64,000 nucleotides of DNA from the NCBI GenBank assembly GCA_036867785.1, contig CP145422.1, positions 682,001 to 746,000 on the forward strand. The letters are read 5' to 3'. Under the pieces are notes generated by a model. The model made no database searches and was not told the DNA's origin. It saw nothing but the letters and a program-made list of their open reading frames with translations. Position 1 is the first letter of the stretch. Each line of letters begins with the position of its first letter. Positions 28,826 through 38,939 of this stretch are shown piece after piece. Source of the DNA: Plasmodiophora brassicae (Eukaryota; Endomyxa: Phytomyxea; Phytomyxea; Plasmodiophorida). Made by a program: the position numbers and the translations under genes.

Positions 28826-29077
28826 CATCCGTCGGCAACAACTTGCCAATGATCAGCACGCCTTTTTTGTCGCCAATCGATCGGCATCTGGTCGAACGCG
28901 CTCCCTTTCGTCTCACATATTACTTGTACGGAATACGCCGGGGCAGAACCTGCAACTAGTATTCGGTAATGGCGGTGTACGGTCATGAATGTCGCGTTGC
29001 AAACGTAGAGCAGTTGCTGGGTTGTATGAGGTTTGGGGTTGGGTCAGTGACGCAGGGCAGACTTGCGATTATAGGGC

Positions 29078-29446
29078 TCAGAGGTTCTGCTGCGTGAGCA
29101 TTTCGGCGACCTTTCCGAGGCCGACCGACAGCACTTCGGCGGTAGCGCCGTCTTTGCCAACGGCGACAAGCAGCAGCGTCTTGGTCTTGAACACGCAGGC
29201 GGGCGCCGGGCCAGCTCGCGCCTGAAGCGAATCGCCGTCGGTACGCAGGAGCATGAACTTCTTACCGCCGATCGTCAGCGAGGACATGCCCGCGCCCGAC
29301 AGGCCCGACACAATCGCCTTGATCTCGGGCGCCGTCACGGTCAGGCCCGACTGGGCGCAGGTAGCCCCCTCGAGCGTGAAGATGCCCCCGCCCTGGATGT
29401 CCTTGATGGCCAAAACGTGCGCGTTCCATGCATCCCAGCCCGACAT
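29078..29446 (-). CDS. PFN: Profilin
   Basis: Actin-monomer and poly-proline binding protein of 122 residues, one exon. The N-terminal helix MSGWDAWN carries the conserved poly-proline binding Trp. It is followed by GGGIFTLEGATCAQS, the KAIVSGL helix, LTIGGKKFMLLRTDGDSL and the C-terminal helix EVLSVGLGKVAEML. Length and order match protist and fungal profilins. No intron is needed. The family usually ends in a short tail after this helix, as here. Confidence 0.95.
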   Translation of the reverse strand: MSGWDAWNAHVLAIKDIQGGGIFTLEGATCAQSGLTVTAPEIKAIVSGLSGAGMSSLTIGGKKFMLLRTDGDSLQARAGPAPACVFKTKTLLLVAVGKDGATAEVLSVGLGKVAEMLTQQNL

Positions 29447-30215
29447 GATTGATCAGTGGTTGACCGCTGCGACGACCTTGAGCAAGCAGACGATGACGAC
29501 GACGACGAGCAGGCGACTTGAGTTGTGGTTGGCGGCGGCCGCGGACTCACCCAGTCAGAGGCGTAGGCCTCCCTCAAAATAGCGTGACTCGTATGCCCTG
29601 GGCACGCGTCCCCTCCCCGATTTATCATCGACCCTCGAATCGCCATTCTATTTACGTCGTATTGTCAGGCGGCGCCCACCCCCGCTGGCGCTGGTCTGAC
29701 GTCCCGCGGCTTCTGCCACGAAGTCGAGACCGACGGATCCATTTAGGTATCCGCGAGGCTGCTTCTGATGCTGGCAGCCCTACCCGGCCGTTCCACAGGC
29801 CCAGAAGAATGCCTTGCGTCAGAGCTTTAGGAGGGAAAGAGGTACGGGGAGCCCCTTGTCAAGGCGCAGTAGGATACAACAGGCTGCCGTCTACGTTACT
29901 GGTGAGATCTCGACGCCCCTACCGTAGACTCTACGTTACAAGAGCCCCGACAGGCGACAACGATTGTTCGGCCAGCTCTACCGTTCTCCTGCGCTACTAG
30001 CCCAAGATGGTGAGCATGTCGACGCGGACTGAACGTTCGTTTTCAGGAAGGAGGTAATCGAGGCAAACCGTTTATCAATCATCATCGGATCACTTGCCCA
30101 TCGGTCCAACATATTAATTTTGGAGAACAGCCATGATCCGGCGTTCTTGCTAAATTGCTCCTTGCTGTAGTAAATAGACCAAGTGCCCTGTAACTTATCT
30201 CGGAGGGGAAAAAAG
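29447..30215. other. Gene-free stretch of 770 bp
   Basis: Lies upstream of profilin (minus) and downstream of the first tRNA gene (minus). Overlapping short ORFs only. The profilin promoter should lie near 29447-29600. Confidence 0.4.
30209..30214 (-). terminator. RNA polymerase III T6 terminator
   Basis: A run of six A on the plus strand reads T6 directly after the 3' end of the first tRNA on the minus strand. Confidence 0.75.
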
Positions 30216-30287
30216 AGCCGCAAGCGGGACTCGAACCCGCAACTTCTGGTTCCGAAGACCAGCACGCTGCCATTGCGTCATTGCAGC
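30216..30287 (-). tRNA. tRNA-Arg(UCG): tRNA-Arg (anticodon UCG), copy 1
   Basis: 72-nt cloverleaf read on the minus strand, without intron. A 7-bp acceptor stem pairs GCTGCAA with TTGCGGC (one G-T pair). The D arm is ACGC/GCGT. The anticodon stem CTGGT/ACCAG encloses the loop CTTCGGA, so U33 is followed by anticodon UCG. The variable loop is 5 nt. The T arm GCGGG-TTCGAGT-CCCGC holds the B box. The D loop ends GGCA, placing an A at or near position 20, an arginine identity base. The encoded 73rd base is T, unusual for Arg. CCA is not encoded. Confidence 0.9.
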
Positions 30288-30536
30288 AGACCAGACGTAA
30301 GTGGCCGTGTCGAGTACTGGTAGTCGCTCCCGAAATTTTCCTGTGTGTGAACCGTACAGTAGCACCGACGAAACGATATCTTCATCACGAATTGGACGAT
30401 CAGCGGCGGGGCATGGGGAAGCACCAGGTGACAGGTGACTCCTAATGACAGGTTTCCGGTTGGCGGGCTACCAGTGAGGAAACGTAAAAGGAACATATCA
30501 CATATGGCATCCCCTTTAGCCAGCGCAAGGGCCAAG

Positions 30537-30542
30537 AAAAAA
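30537..30542 (-). terminator. RNA polymerase III T6 terminator
   Basis: Six A on the plus strand read T6 just beyond the 3' end of the second tRNA copy. Confidence 0.75.
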
Positions 30543-30544
30543 TG

Positions 30545-30616
30545 AGCCGCAAGCGGGACTCGAACCCGCAACTTCTGGTTCCGAAGACCAGCACGCTGCC
30601 ATTGCGTCATTGCAGC
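30545..30616 (-). tRNA. tRNA-Arg(UCG): tRNA-Arg (anticodon UCG), copy 2
   Basis: Second 72-nt copy, identical in the tRNA sequence to the one at 30216-30287 and in the same orientation, 257 bp upstream in transcription order. Same cloverleaf, U33 and UCG anticodon, with its own T6 terminator. The flanks of the two copies are not similar, so identity is confined to the gene. Confidence 0.9.
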
Positions 30617-30916
30617 GAAGCACAGTACGGAGTTCGTGGCAAGCGCCCAACCGGCAACCATCGCACTCACCGCGTTGCAGCAATCGATGGTTGTGATCCA
30701 GGCGGCTTTACCTTGAGTTTTCATCCGACGGGCGACGTCGCCACGTGCGGTGCGGGGGCGCACTTGCGCAGAAGGTTAGTGGTTACCTAGAACTGGGTAC
30801 GGTATGACGCAGGTGCAAACACAGCGAGAATTCACAACTGCTCTTCATGCGTCCAGCGTTCGTTCGAAGTAGCAGGAATCGAGCAATTCATAGAGCATCA
30901 CGGACTCGCGACGACA
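30617..30916. other. Gene-free stretch
   Basis: 300 bp upstream of the second tRNA. No ORF or repeat was recognised. Confidence 0.35.
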
Positions 30917-31240
30917 ATGGCGGACGCGATGTGCCTCATACGGTCATACCTGACATCGTCATGTCTTTGGGAGGATCGCGATCCTACAGCCGCTTCCGCG
31001 AATGTCGTCGTCCTGGAGAAAGACGACGACCCTGTTGACCTCACCATCCACATCAGGAGCAAGGCACGTTACAATAAAGTCGGTATGCCTGTAATGTACG
31101 TTCCCAGCGCTAGTAACCAGTCTGAGCTTGGCCGGGCGTACGCTTTGAGCACAAGAGCAACCGGTATGAGACCGGTCAACTTGCACCATGGAATGCCTCA
31201 AGTTATAAAATACGCCAACCTGGTACCCAAACCAAGATAG
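30917..31240 (+). CDS. Doubtful small hypothetical ORF
   Basis: 107 residues from the ATG at 30917, with a segment ANVVVLEKDDDPVDLTIHI that could be folded. No family was recognised and no splice partner was found. It may be a real small gene, an exon of one, or chance. It ends 88 bp before the TTLL4-like start, so it could also lie in that gene's 5' region. Confidence 0.25.
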   Translation: MADAMCLIRSYLTSSCLWEDRDPTAASANVVVLEKDDDPVDLTIHIRSKARYNKVGMPVMYVPSASNQSELGRAYALSTRATGMRPVNLHHGMPQVIKYANLVPKPR

Positions 31241-31328
31241 GGGTCGTGATTGCGTCGTGGGTACCGGTTCCCGATCCCGACTAACTGTAGTCCAAGAGTC
31301 CGACTCGCCGCATTATCTTCGTTAGACA

Positions 31329-33278
31329 ATGTCTTTCGACAGCAAGACACCCTCGGTCGCCCGTAGGCGACGCTCAGTGACACCATTAGGCTTCCCGATG
31401 GCCTCCGCAAGCGATCCGAGGCGGGTCATCCAGTCGCAATCGACTCTAGTCATCGCTGGCGCCGCCCCTAGGTGGTTGCACAGCTCGAGCGTGTCGCGAC
31501 GGCCGCTGGTTCAAAGAGGGCGAACGCGGGAGCACGCTTTCCCACGCGGTCTGCAACATCGACATCCGTCCCAAAGGGCATCGGTTGCGGCATGCTCTGC
31601 CCCATCGGCTGGCGCCGACGACCTTTACCCAGGCGCTGATGAAGGCGACGACTACGTTGACGTTGACGTTGACGTCACCCATGTCGATAACGCGTCATCC
31701 GCACAATCGGAGCCCGAGTCCGACCTGGACGACGCGTCCGGAAGCGACAGCTCTGATTTCGGTGGCGACGAAGGCGACGACGATGGCGACGACGGGGACA
31801 GCGACGAGGACGAGACAAGTACAATCGCAGCGTCCGTTAGCCAGAAGCATCTGCCGCAACATGCTGGACGAGGCATTCGCGTTGACGTCCACGGCAAGGT
31901 GCATTTCCCCTATCCGGGCAGCACAAAACTCACCAGGCCAGCCCCGTCGACCCTGACGACCACTACGAAGGTCCTCCGGTTCAAGCTCTCGTCGACGGTC
32001 TGGAAGTACAACGCCGTCGTCAACGCCCTGCGGGCAGCGGGCCTGCACCCGACAACGAAGACGTCGGCGGCGAACGTCTACTGGGGCCGGCACCTGCCAC
32101 CGCACGCGTACGACAGGCTGATCGCTCCGCATCAGAAGCTGAACCACTTCCCGGGCACATGGTGCATCGGTCGGAAAGATCGCCTCGCCCTCGGCATGGC
32201 CCGAGCACGAGCAAGGTTCGGTGCACAAGCGTTCGGGTTCGTTCCTTCATCGTTCGTCCTGCCTGAGGGTCGCGCCCAGCTGGAACGCGCCATGGCGGTT
32301 GCGTCCCCTGGATCGGTATGGATCCAGAAACCGTACAGTTCGTCCTGTGGCAAAGGGATTCGCCTGATCTGGAAGGACGGGCGAATGCCATCGAAGAAGA
32401 CGCGATGCGTCGTCTCAAGGTACATCCGGAACCCGTTCCTGATCAACGGGTTCAAGTTCGACCTGCGTCTGTACGTCGTTGTGACCTGCATGGACCCGCT
32501 ACGAATCTACGCTCTCGACGACGGCCTGGTTCGGTTCGCCACCGAGCGATTCGCCATGCGTCGGACGACGATCACGCACCGGCGCATGCACCTGACGAAT
32601 TACAGTGTGAACAAGGGGTCGAAACAGTTCGTAAAGAACGCGGACGCGCAGGAGAACGACACGGGTAGCAAGTGGAGCCTGCAGGCGTTGCACCGGTGGT
32701 TCCAGGACCATGGCATCGATGCGAGCGCCGTCCAGGACCGTCTGGACGACGTCCTGGTCAAGACGATCATCGCGGCGGAGGGGACTGTATCCAAGAAATG
32801 TGCACGCCTGCGGGTCGGCCGCACGAATTGCTTCGAGCTGTTCGGCGTCGATGTGCTCCTGGATTCGAACCTGCAACCATGGCTGCTCGAGGTCAACATC
32901 CTACCGTCGCTATCATCGTCGTCCCCACTGGACAAGCTCATCAAGACGAAGCTCATGTCGGACGTGTTCCACATCGTTGGGGTCGACGCTCCCGGCGTGA
33001 AGTCGTCGCGGGTCCCAATGCATCATCCGGGCGTTCCGACGCCCGCCGCTCGCGGCATCGACCTGATGGCATTGTCGGAGAGCGATATCGCGATCCTCAG
33101 GGAGGTCGAGCTCGAAAACCGACGCAGAGGGCATTTGCGTCGCCTGTTCCCGAACGCTGCCAACACGGGCACCTACGCGCGGTACTTTGACGCCCAGCGG
33201 TACAACAACGCCTTAGTGGCAAAGTGGCTCGAGCTTCCACGACGAGTGGGTCTGAAAAGGATAGGACTGGGTGACTAG
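31329..33278 (+). CDS. TTLL4: Tubulin polyglutamylase, TTLL4-like
   Basis: ATP-grasp ligase that adds glutamate side chains to tubulin and some other acidic proteins. 649 residues, one exon. Residues 1-210 are disordered and include a long acidic Asp/Glu/Ser tract (about 95-165). The TTL core (about 215-545) has FKLSSTVWKYN, LNHFPGTWCIGRKD, QKPYSSSCGKGIRL (ATP-binding loop), SRYIRNPFLINGFKFDLRLY, DGLVRFATERF, MHLTNYSVNK, ELFGVDVLLD and PWLLEVNILPSL. The TNYSVNK and LEVN motifs supply Mg/ATP ligands. The order and LSSSSPLDK context are typical of TTLL4/5-type glutamylases rather than tyrosine ligase. An AATAAA signal follows at 33302. Confidence 0.93.
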   Translation: MSFDSKTPSVARRRRSVTPLGFPMASASDPRRVIQSQSTLVIAGAAPRWLHSSSVSRRPLVQRGRTREHAFPRGLQHRHPSQRASVAACSAPSAGADDLYPGADEGDDYVDVDVDVTHVDNASSAQSEPESDLDDASGSDSSDFGGDEGDDDGDDGDSDEDETSTIAASVSQKHLPQHAGRGIRVDVHGKVHFPYPGSTKLTRPAPSTLTTTTKVLRFKLSSTVWKYNAVVNALRAAGLHPTTKTSAANVYWGRHLPPHAYDRLIAPHQKLNHFPGTWCIGRKDRLALGMARARARFGAQAFGFVPSSFVLPEGRAQLERAMAVASPGSVWIQKPYSSSCGKGIRLIWKDGRMPSKKTRCVVSRYIRNPFLINGFKFDLRLYVVVTCMDPLRIYALDDGLVRFATERFAMRRTTITHRRMHLTNYSVNKGSKQFVKNADAQENDTGSKWSLQALHRWFQDHGIDASAVQDRLDDVLVKTIIAAEGTVSKKCARLRVGRTNCFELFGVDVLLDSNLQPWLLEVNILPSLSSSSPLDKLIKTKLMSDVFHIVGVDAPGVKSSRVPMHHPGVPTPAARGIDLMALSESDIAILREVELENRRRGHLRRLFPNAANTGTYARYFDAQRYNNALVAKWLELPRRVGLKRIGLGD

Positions 33279-33333
33279 CCGGGAACAGCGCATGCGAATA
33301 CAATAAATAGTTGGACGCCTGTACTGATGCGCG

Positions 33334-34110
33334 CTAGTGGTCTTCCTCGAACAATCCGGGACAGTGGGCCAACAGGTCATCGTTATCCCTGTACTTGTAC
33401 CCACAGTACAGGCAGTAGCTGTAGACGACACGCAGGTACGATAAGATCTCGTCGAGCTTGTCCTCGACTTCAGTGAGTCTCTCGGCAGGAGGGATGACGC
33501 GACGTCGGAGAGCGATAGGCTCATGCTGCACGGATTCATAGCCGAATGCATCTCGTTCTGGGTCATAGAACGCGTCCGCCGATGACGGGCGTTGGTCGGC
33601 GAGCCACATGAAATTAACAAAGAGGCCCGCCTCCTCATCCAGCTGCCTGCAGACGCGTTGGGCCGTCGCCAGCTTCCCTTCGACGCGCCGGACAGCGTAC
33701 TGGTGGCTCATTGCGCCTCGAAACGCATCGTCTTGCGCCTGTTTCATACGATGAGCGAGCCGCAGCCGAATCTCTGCCACCTGGGCGGCATGCCGTTTCA
33801 GTCCAAGCCCCGACCTAGATCCTATCGAACGAGTCAGAGCAGCGTCTGAAATGATAAGAAGAGCCGAAATACCTGGACTCGTGTCAATGGCAATAGGCTC
33901 TTGGACGCCAGAACCGGTTTTGCCCAATCCCTGTCCGGGCGTATATCCCATGCGGAGCAGCAACTGGTGCCCGCGGTTGCTGGCCGGGATCGGCGTCGCC
34001 AGGCCCTGGTCCAACCTGCCACGAATCGACATCGGCTCCGTCCTCGGCCGCTCCGGCTCCACCTCGAACGTCATCGCCATGTAGTCGCCCGCGTCATCGG
34101 ACGGCGCCAT
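33334..34110 (-). CDS. GPATCH11: G-patch domain protein GPATCH11
   Basis: Two exons, 34110-33873 and 33821-33334 (51-nt intron), give 241 residues. A G-patch near residues 40-85 has RGHQLLLRMGYTPGQGLGKT, G-V-Q-E-P-I and, across the intron, SRSGLGLKRHAAQ. G-patch modules activate DEAH helicases. The C-terminus has the GPATCH11-specific zinc-binding segment YCLYCGYKYRDNDDLLAHCP preceded by LDEILSYLRVVY. This combination identifies GPATCH11 (CENP-Y) rather than other G-patch proteins. It ends 55 bp from the TTLL4-like stop, tail to tail. Confidence 0.93.
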   Translation of the reverse strand: MAPSDDAGDYMAMTFEVEPERPRTEPMSIRGRLDQGLATPIPASNRGHQLLLRMGYTPGQGLGKTGSGVQEPIAIDTSPGISALLIISDAALTRSIGSRSGLGLKRHAAQVAEIRLRLAHRMKQAQDDAFRGAMSHQYAVRRVEGKLATAQRVCRQLDEEAGLFVNFMWLADQRPSSADAFYDPERDAFGYESVQHEPIALRRRVIPPAERLTEVEDKLDEILSYLRVVYSYCLYCGYKYRDNDDLLAHCPGLFEEDH

Positions 34111-34395
34111 CGCCGGTCGATTCGACGCAAATGGCGCACATAATTCCGTAACGGGGTAGCAATGGCGAACGAACGACAGACGTCCGTTAGCACCAGCGCG
34201 GAGTGATGGGCAGGGGATTGGGTCAGCTCAACCTGGAAACGTACCGCTAAGTAGCTGCTGCTAACGATGTGTTGAACGGCGCGCGGGGGGGCCGTGCATG
34301 ACGTCGGGCAGTGCTGCCAAAATAATATGGTTGGCCACGTCGGACTGTGGATGGAGAAAGTCCGAGGCAGTTGTTGTAATTGCGTGTCGCATGAC

Positions 34396-37300
34396 ATGAC
34401 GGCGCACGCGGTGAACGACGGCGCGTCCGACGAGCGGGAGCTGCGCCTGTCCAGCATACTGGCGAGCCGGGCGACGGCGGCCGCGACCGGCCGAGAACGC
34501 GCTGCCTCCGGCAGCGAACGGTCATGGTGCGCCGTCTGCGAATCGCTGTTTGACGAGGACGACATGTCGCGGCGCACGTGTACGGGGCTGTGCAGGCGAT
34601 CGTTTCACTCCTTCTGCATATCGAGCGATCCCGGAATCGATCACGCACCGTTCGTCTGCCGGCAGTGCGTTGCCCAAGAGGTATGCCCGTGTTGTTTAAC
34701 GTTACAGCTTAACTGATGTCCATCCAGCACGCCTGTTTTCAGTGTGGAGAAACGGCACCGGATTCCGAATTGCGCCACTGTTCGGTGCGTTCCTGTGCAA
34801 AGTTCTTCCATCAGGCGTGCTGGAAGGAGGCTGGCGGTGGGACGAAGCCCGTTTGCGGACGTCACCATTGCCAGCGATGCGTTCGTCGCGGCCTGCCTGT
34901 GGAAGACCGTAACCCGGACCCCGTTCATCGTTGCATACGCTGTCCAAAGTCGTGGGACCTGAAATGTATTCCGAAGGGATCGTTTCGCCTGGACTTCCGT
35001 CCGAGTACCTTCCTGATATGCCCGGACCATACGCCCTGGCCGACGTCTGCTCGCCTTTCCGCGGATATCGGGCGGCGAGGAGGGCCGTCGAGCGATGTCA
35101 GCAGTGATGAGGACAGTGCATCTGCCACTGGGGAGTTTATTCCATTTGACCTGCCTACCGAATGGACATCTGATGCGGGTGGAACGGCTGTTGACGCTGA
35201 CGAACTGCCGCAAGCGCCTGTACTGCAGCCAGCAGAATCGACATCATCGAAATCGCGTAGGCTTCGCAGTTCGAAACAGGCTCCGGACGCTGCTCCAGCG
35301 AACGACGCCGTTGAGCCAGACGCTGTTAACGGTGAAGACGAGGACCGCATGGAAGAAGAGTCTGAAGACGTTCGAAAAGGTGAAACACCCGAAGGTGTTA
35401 AAGGTGAGCTGGTGTCAGAGCCGACACGACGAGGGCGCGGTCATCACCGCAAACACTCGGGCGCGTTTTCGAAGAAGGCGAACGCGAAAGTTCTGTCTCA
35501 GTGTCACTATTGCGACCGCGAGTTCCGGTACTCCTATTCTCGCAATCAGCAGTATGTTTCGTCAGTGTGTGGCGTTCCGTACCCTTTTCTGACACCGTGA
35601 TGTGATAGTGAGCGCGACGAACACCCTGAGCAATGTCCACTGCAATGCCCGAACTGTCGCGCAGGGTTCCACTCTCAAAGACCACTGGAGAAGCACCTGG
35701 CTCATGGATGCGGGCTCTCCCAAGCGGAGCAGACGCCGTCACAGCCTCTGTCTCCCACCACCCAGCGCTCTGCGGACGATTCGTCGGTGCCCAAGCTGCG
35801 ACCACGCAGGAGCGTGGTTTACGATTCCGCACCGATCGGCGCCATCTGCTGCGATTATTGCCCGAAGACGTTTCATCAAATGTCGAACCTCAAGACGCAT
35901 GAACGTCAGTGCCATCCAGAACAGTGCCCCTTGCATTGTGCTGGGTGCGGCGCGCCGTTTCATTCGAACGTGCCCTTGGAGCGTCACACCGCCGAGTGCG
36001 AGGCGTTCCAGAGGTTGTTGGCGGTCGCGAGCGACGATCACCAGTCCGCCGCTTCTGACGTTGACATGATCGACAAGATGGAGGACGTCGACGACGTGGC
36101 AGATGATGAATCTATGAGCGAAGGCGAGCGCCGCCCGTCTAATCGGTTGTCGCATGGATCCAGTACCGGTCGTCGTTCGAGCTGGGCGACAGGATCTCAG
36201 GCAAGCTCGGGTCAGTACCCTTGCTCTCTTTGCGATCGGGTGTTTACCCAGGTGTCGGCGATTAATGCGCATGAACGTAATGCCCATCCTGAAATATGCC
36301 CTCTCCACTGCATGTACTGCGACAAACCATTCCACACCGTCCCGCCTCTTGAACGCCATCAGATGTCGTGCCCGGATCGCAACGAAGCGAAAGAGACTCC
36401 GCCGCCTGCACAGCCTGCTGACATGCCGATTCGGATTCATCTGCCAGGCTTCAAGACGAACCCCATGTATCGTGAGGCTGGCCAGTTCCGGTGCAGTTTC
36501 TGCTCGACTTCCTTTGATCGTCGGTTTGCGCTGACCACTCACGAGCGTGAAGTTCATCCCGATCTGGTCCCTTTCCGCTGTCCGATTTGCGGGTCAGGGT
36601 TCTCCAGTCGTACCGCCTTGGAATCGCATGCGAATTTCTGCATGGACCATACCTGTGAAGAGTGCGGTCGCGATTTCTTTTCACGACATGCTCTGGAGAA
36701 GCATGCGGCTGACAATGGGCACAACGCGGGTCCTCCTATGGAACCAATCGTTTGCCCACATTGCTCCAAGACGTTCAAGTGGCAACGATCTCTTGACCAT
36801 CACCTTGTTCGTGTTCACAAGGAGACTCCTGGTGGCCAGTCCTCTGGCAACCAGCAGTTGTTCTACAGGCCTCCGACACCAACGTCAACGCTGTTGAACT
36901 TCGTCCCCCGGAAACGTCTTCGCAACGCTGACGATGGGTCGATGTCATCCTCATCGTCATCGTCTTCTGCCGAGTACGACGATGCCTACAAGGCGATCGA
37001 CGAGAACGTTTATGTTTGCAGCAAACCGGCCCCGACCGAGCCGCCGCCTCTTTGCGAATGTTCTGGTCCAGGTCCTCTCTGTGTGGACGATTCTTGCATC
37101 AACGTGCGTGCCCGCATCGAGTGTGACGTAAGCGCACATGAGTGTGCCAATCAACGCTTTCAGCGGAAGGAGTTTTCTCGAAATGCGGATTCTCTCTCTG
37201 TTGTCCCCGACGCGTCTGATGGATCTCCATGCCTGACCACGACAACCGACATACCTTCCGGATCCCTCATCGTTGAGTTCGTTGGAGAAGTCCTGGACGC

Positions 37301-38663
37301 TGCCGCTCGGCGAACGCGCTCGTCCCCCAGGCCTATCATGCTACGTTTGACACAGCATCTGACCGTTGATGCCACCCGGTTCGGCAACGTCAGCCGATTT
37401 ATTCAGCATTGTCGTTCGCATCCGCCGCCATCAAATGGGGGCGCGCACGCTGTGACTGACGGTCCTTCGATAACCGGACCGAACTGTTCGACGACGGTCT
37501 GGTCGGCCAACGGCGTTCTTCACATCGGCGTGTTCGCCGCACGCGACATTGCCGCCGGCTCCAAACTGACTGTCGACATGGGGCAATCCGGTCGTGTTGC
37601 CTACGACAACGTTCTTCGGAAGAACAATCATCGGGACTCATCGTCGGGTACTCCATCTGGGTCAGTTGGTCTGGGCGGCCTCCCTATCCCTAGAGCCATG
37701 CCTAGCCCTTTAAACATCTACGATCGTGAACGGCTGCCTTCTCAGATGCAGTTCGATGCCGTTGTCTCATATCAGCTGGACAAAGGGGTCGACCCGCACG
37801 CTGCAGAGGCGAAGATCGCTGGCGTCTACCTGATCAGAAACTGGCGAAGATCGTTCGCCGAATTTGCTGCAAACTCCGCCAAGCACTTCAGGATAGGGCA
37901 GACCAAGGACATTGCTGACAATCTGGCCGCGTACGAGAAGCTGAACAAGCAGCGGGTGCGAAGGCCGCCTCCTGCTGCTGTCGAAGCCCTGCGCACTGCA
38001 CCGAGTACGTCTCCGATCCGGATGGGCAGAGTGCCAGACGCGCGTGTCGTGATGCCGCCGGTATCGCTTCTTCCAACTCCGCGTCAGCTGGGCGAAGGCG
38101 ACTCTTCTTCGGATGAATCCAGCTTCGATGCGGCTGCGAGCGCTGCGATTGCCGAGGAGGTCGACATTGCGCTTGATTTTGAGCTCGACGAAGACGACGG
38201 TTCGTCGGTCGTCAATCTGTCTTCGTCCAAGCGGGATCCGCAACGAGATCGGGATTCGTCCAGGCATCGGACGCCACCTCCAAGGTCATCGCGGGGCCCA
38301 TCGACGAAGGGCACTCCTGGATCGTCCTCAACGCAACCAGATGAATCGTCGTCTTCCGCGTCCCGACGTGCCGTCATCGGCGGCATTGTTGAACCAGTCA
38401 ACAACGGCGACGAATCACTACTCGGAAGGCGGTCTGCATCTGAAGTGGTTCAGTCGACCGAAGATGACGCGAACGACTGTGACGCCTCAAGCTCATCGTC
38501 GCCGCCCCCAGGTCGGGAAAACGGTGCAATTCCAATGGCCATCGACAGGTTCACCTGCGAACAATGCCACAAGTCGTTCGAACGGCTCGGCGAACTCCGA
38601 AGCCATGTCGAGCATCGTTGCAGACGGTCGGGTGCAGCTGCGGCCATCGCTGGTGTTGTCTAG
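34396..38663 (+). CDS. PHD / tandem zinc finger / degenerate AWS-SET protein
   Basis: Three exons, 34396-34680, 34728-35551 and 35609-38663, give 1387 residues. Order: a PHD finger (44-92, WCAVC..CRQC); an NSD-type Cys-rich PHD/C5HCH region (98-196, ACFQCGE..FHQACW..CIRCPKSW); an acidic linker; then ten C2H2/C2HC fingers (about 353-765), most of them in tandem pairs. Next is an AWS-like CECSGPGPLCVDDSCIN (about 850) and a SET-like region to about 1026. A C-terminal helical region resembles the one in the intact paralogue at 56694-59275, and a last finger lies near 1350 (CEQCHKSF). The SET part lacks the GxG, the NHSC block (reads FIQHCRSH followed by an insertion) and the catalytic Tyr (reads TVDMG), and has no post-SET Cys. 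Predicted catalytically dead chromatin factor. Confidence 0.88.
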
Positions 38664-38939
38664 GAAGACCGGGGGCGTCGTGAGCGCTGGCGCATCGCAT
38701 CACTGGACGGTAATATCTCAGTTTACTAGCCTGCTACACGTAGTGGATCATGGGCTTGCATATCTACTGCATCATATATCCTGATGAGTTCACAATTCCT
38801 ACGTGTGTGTACATTTTCTCGGTTGGCGACCAACCTGAGGGTAGTGTACGGTAGCTGGCCGATGGGCGAACCGCGGTATGTCGGTCAACCCGCACGGACT
38901 CCGTGGCGGAGTCCGCAGCCAGCTCAGTGGGTGGCCACC
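38664..38939. other. Short intergenic region upstream of DDX55
   Basis: 276 bp. The frame in front of the DDX55 ATG stays open from 38784 but shows no conserved sequence. It holds a 9-bp direct repeat of the type ACTCCGTGG/CGGAGTCCG near 38897-38913. Probable promoter. Confidence 0.35.

Noticed and set aside
30216-30616. The repeated 72-bp element as a CRISPR or generic direct repeat
   Set aside because: It folds as a perfect tRNA cloverleaf with A/B-box sequences and T6 terminators.
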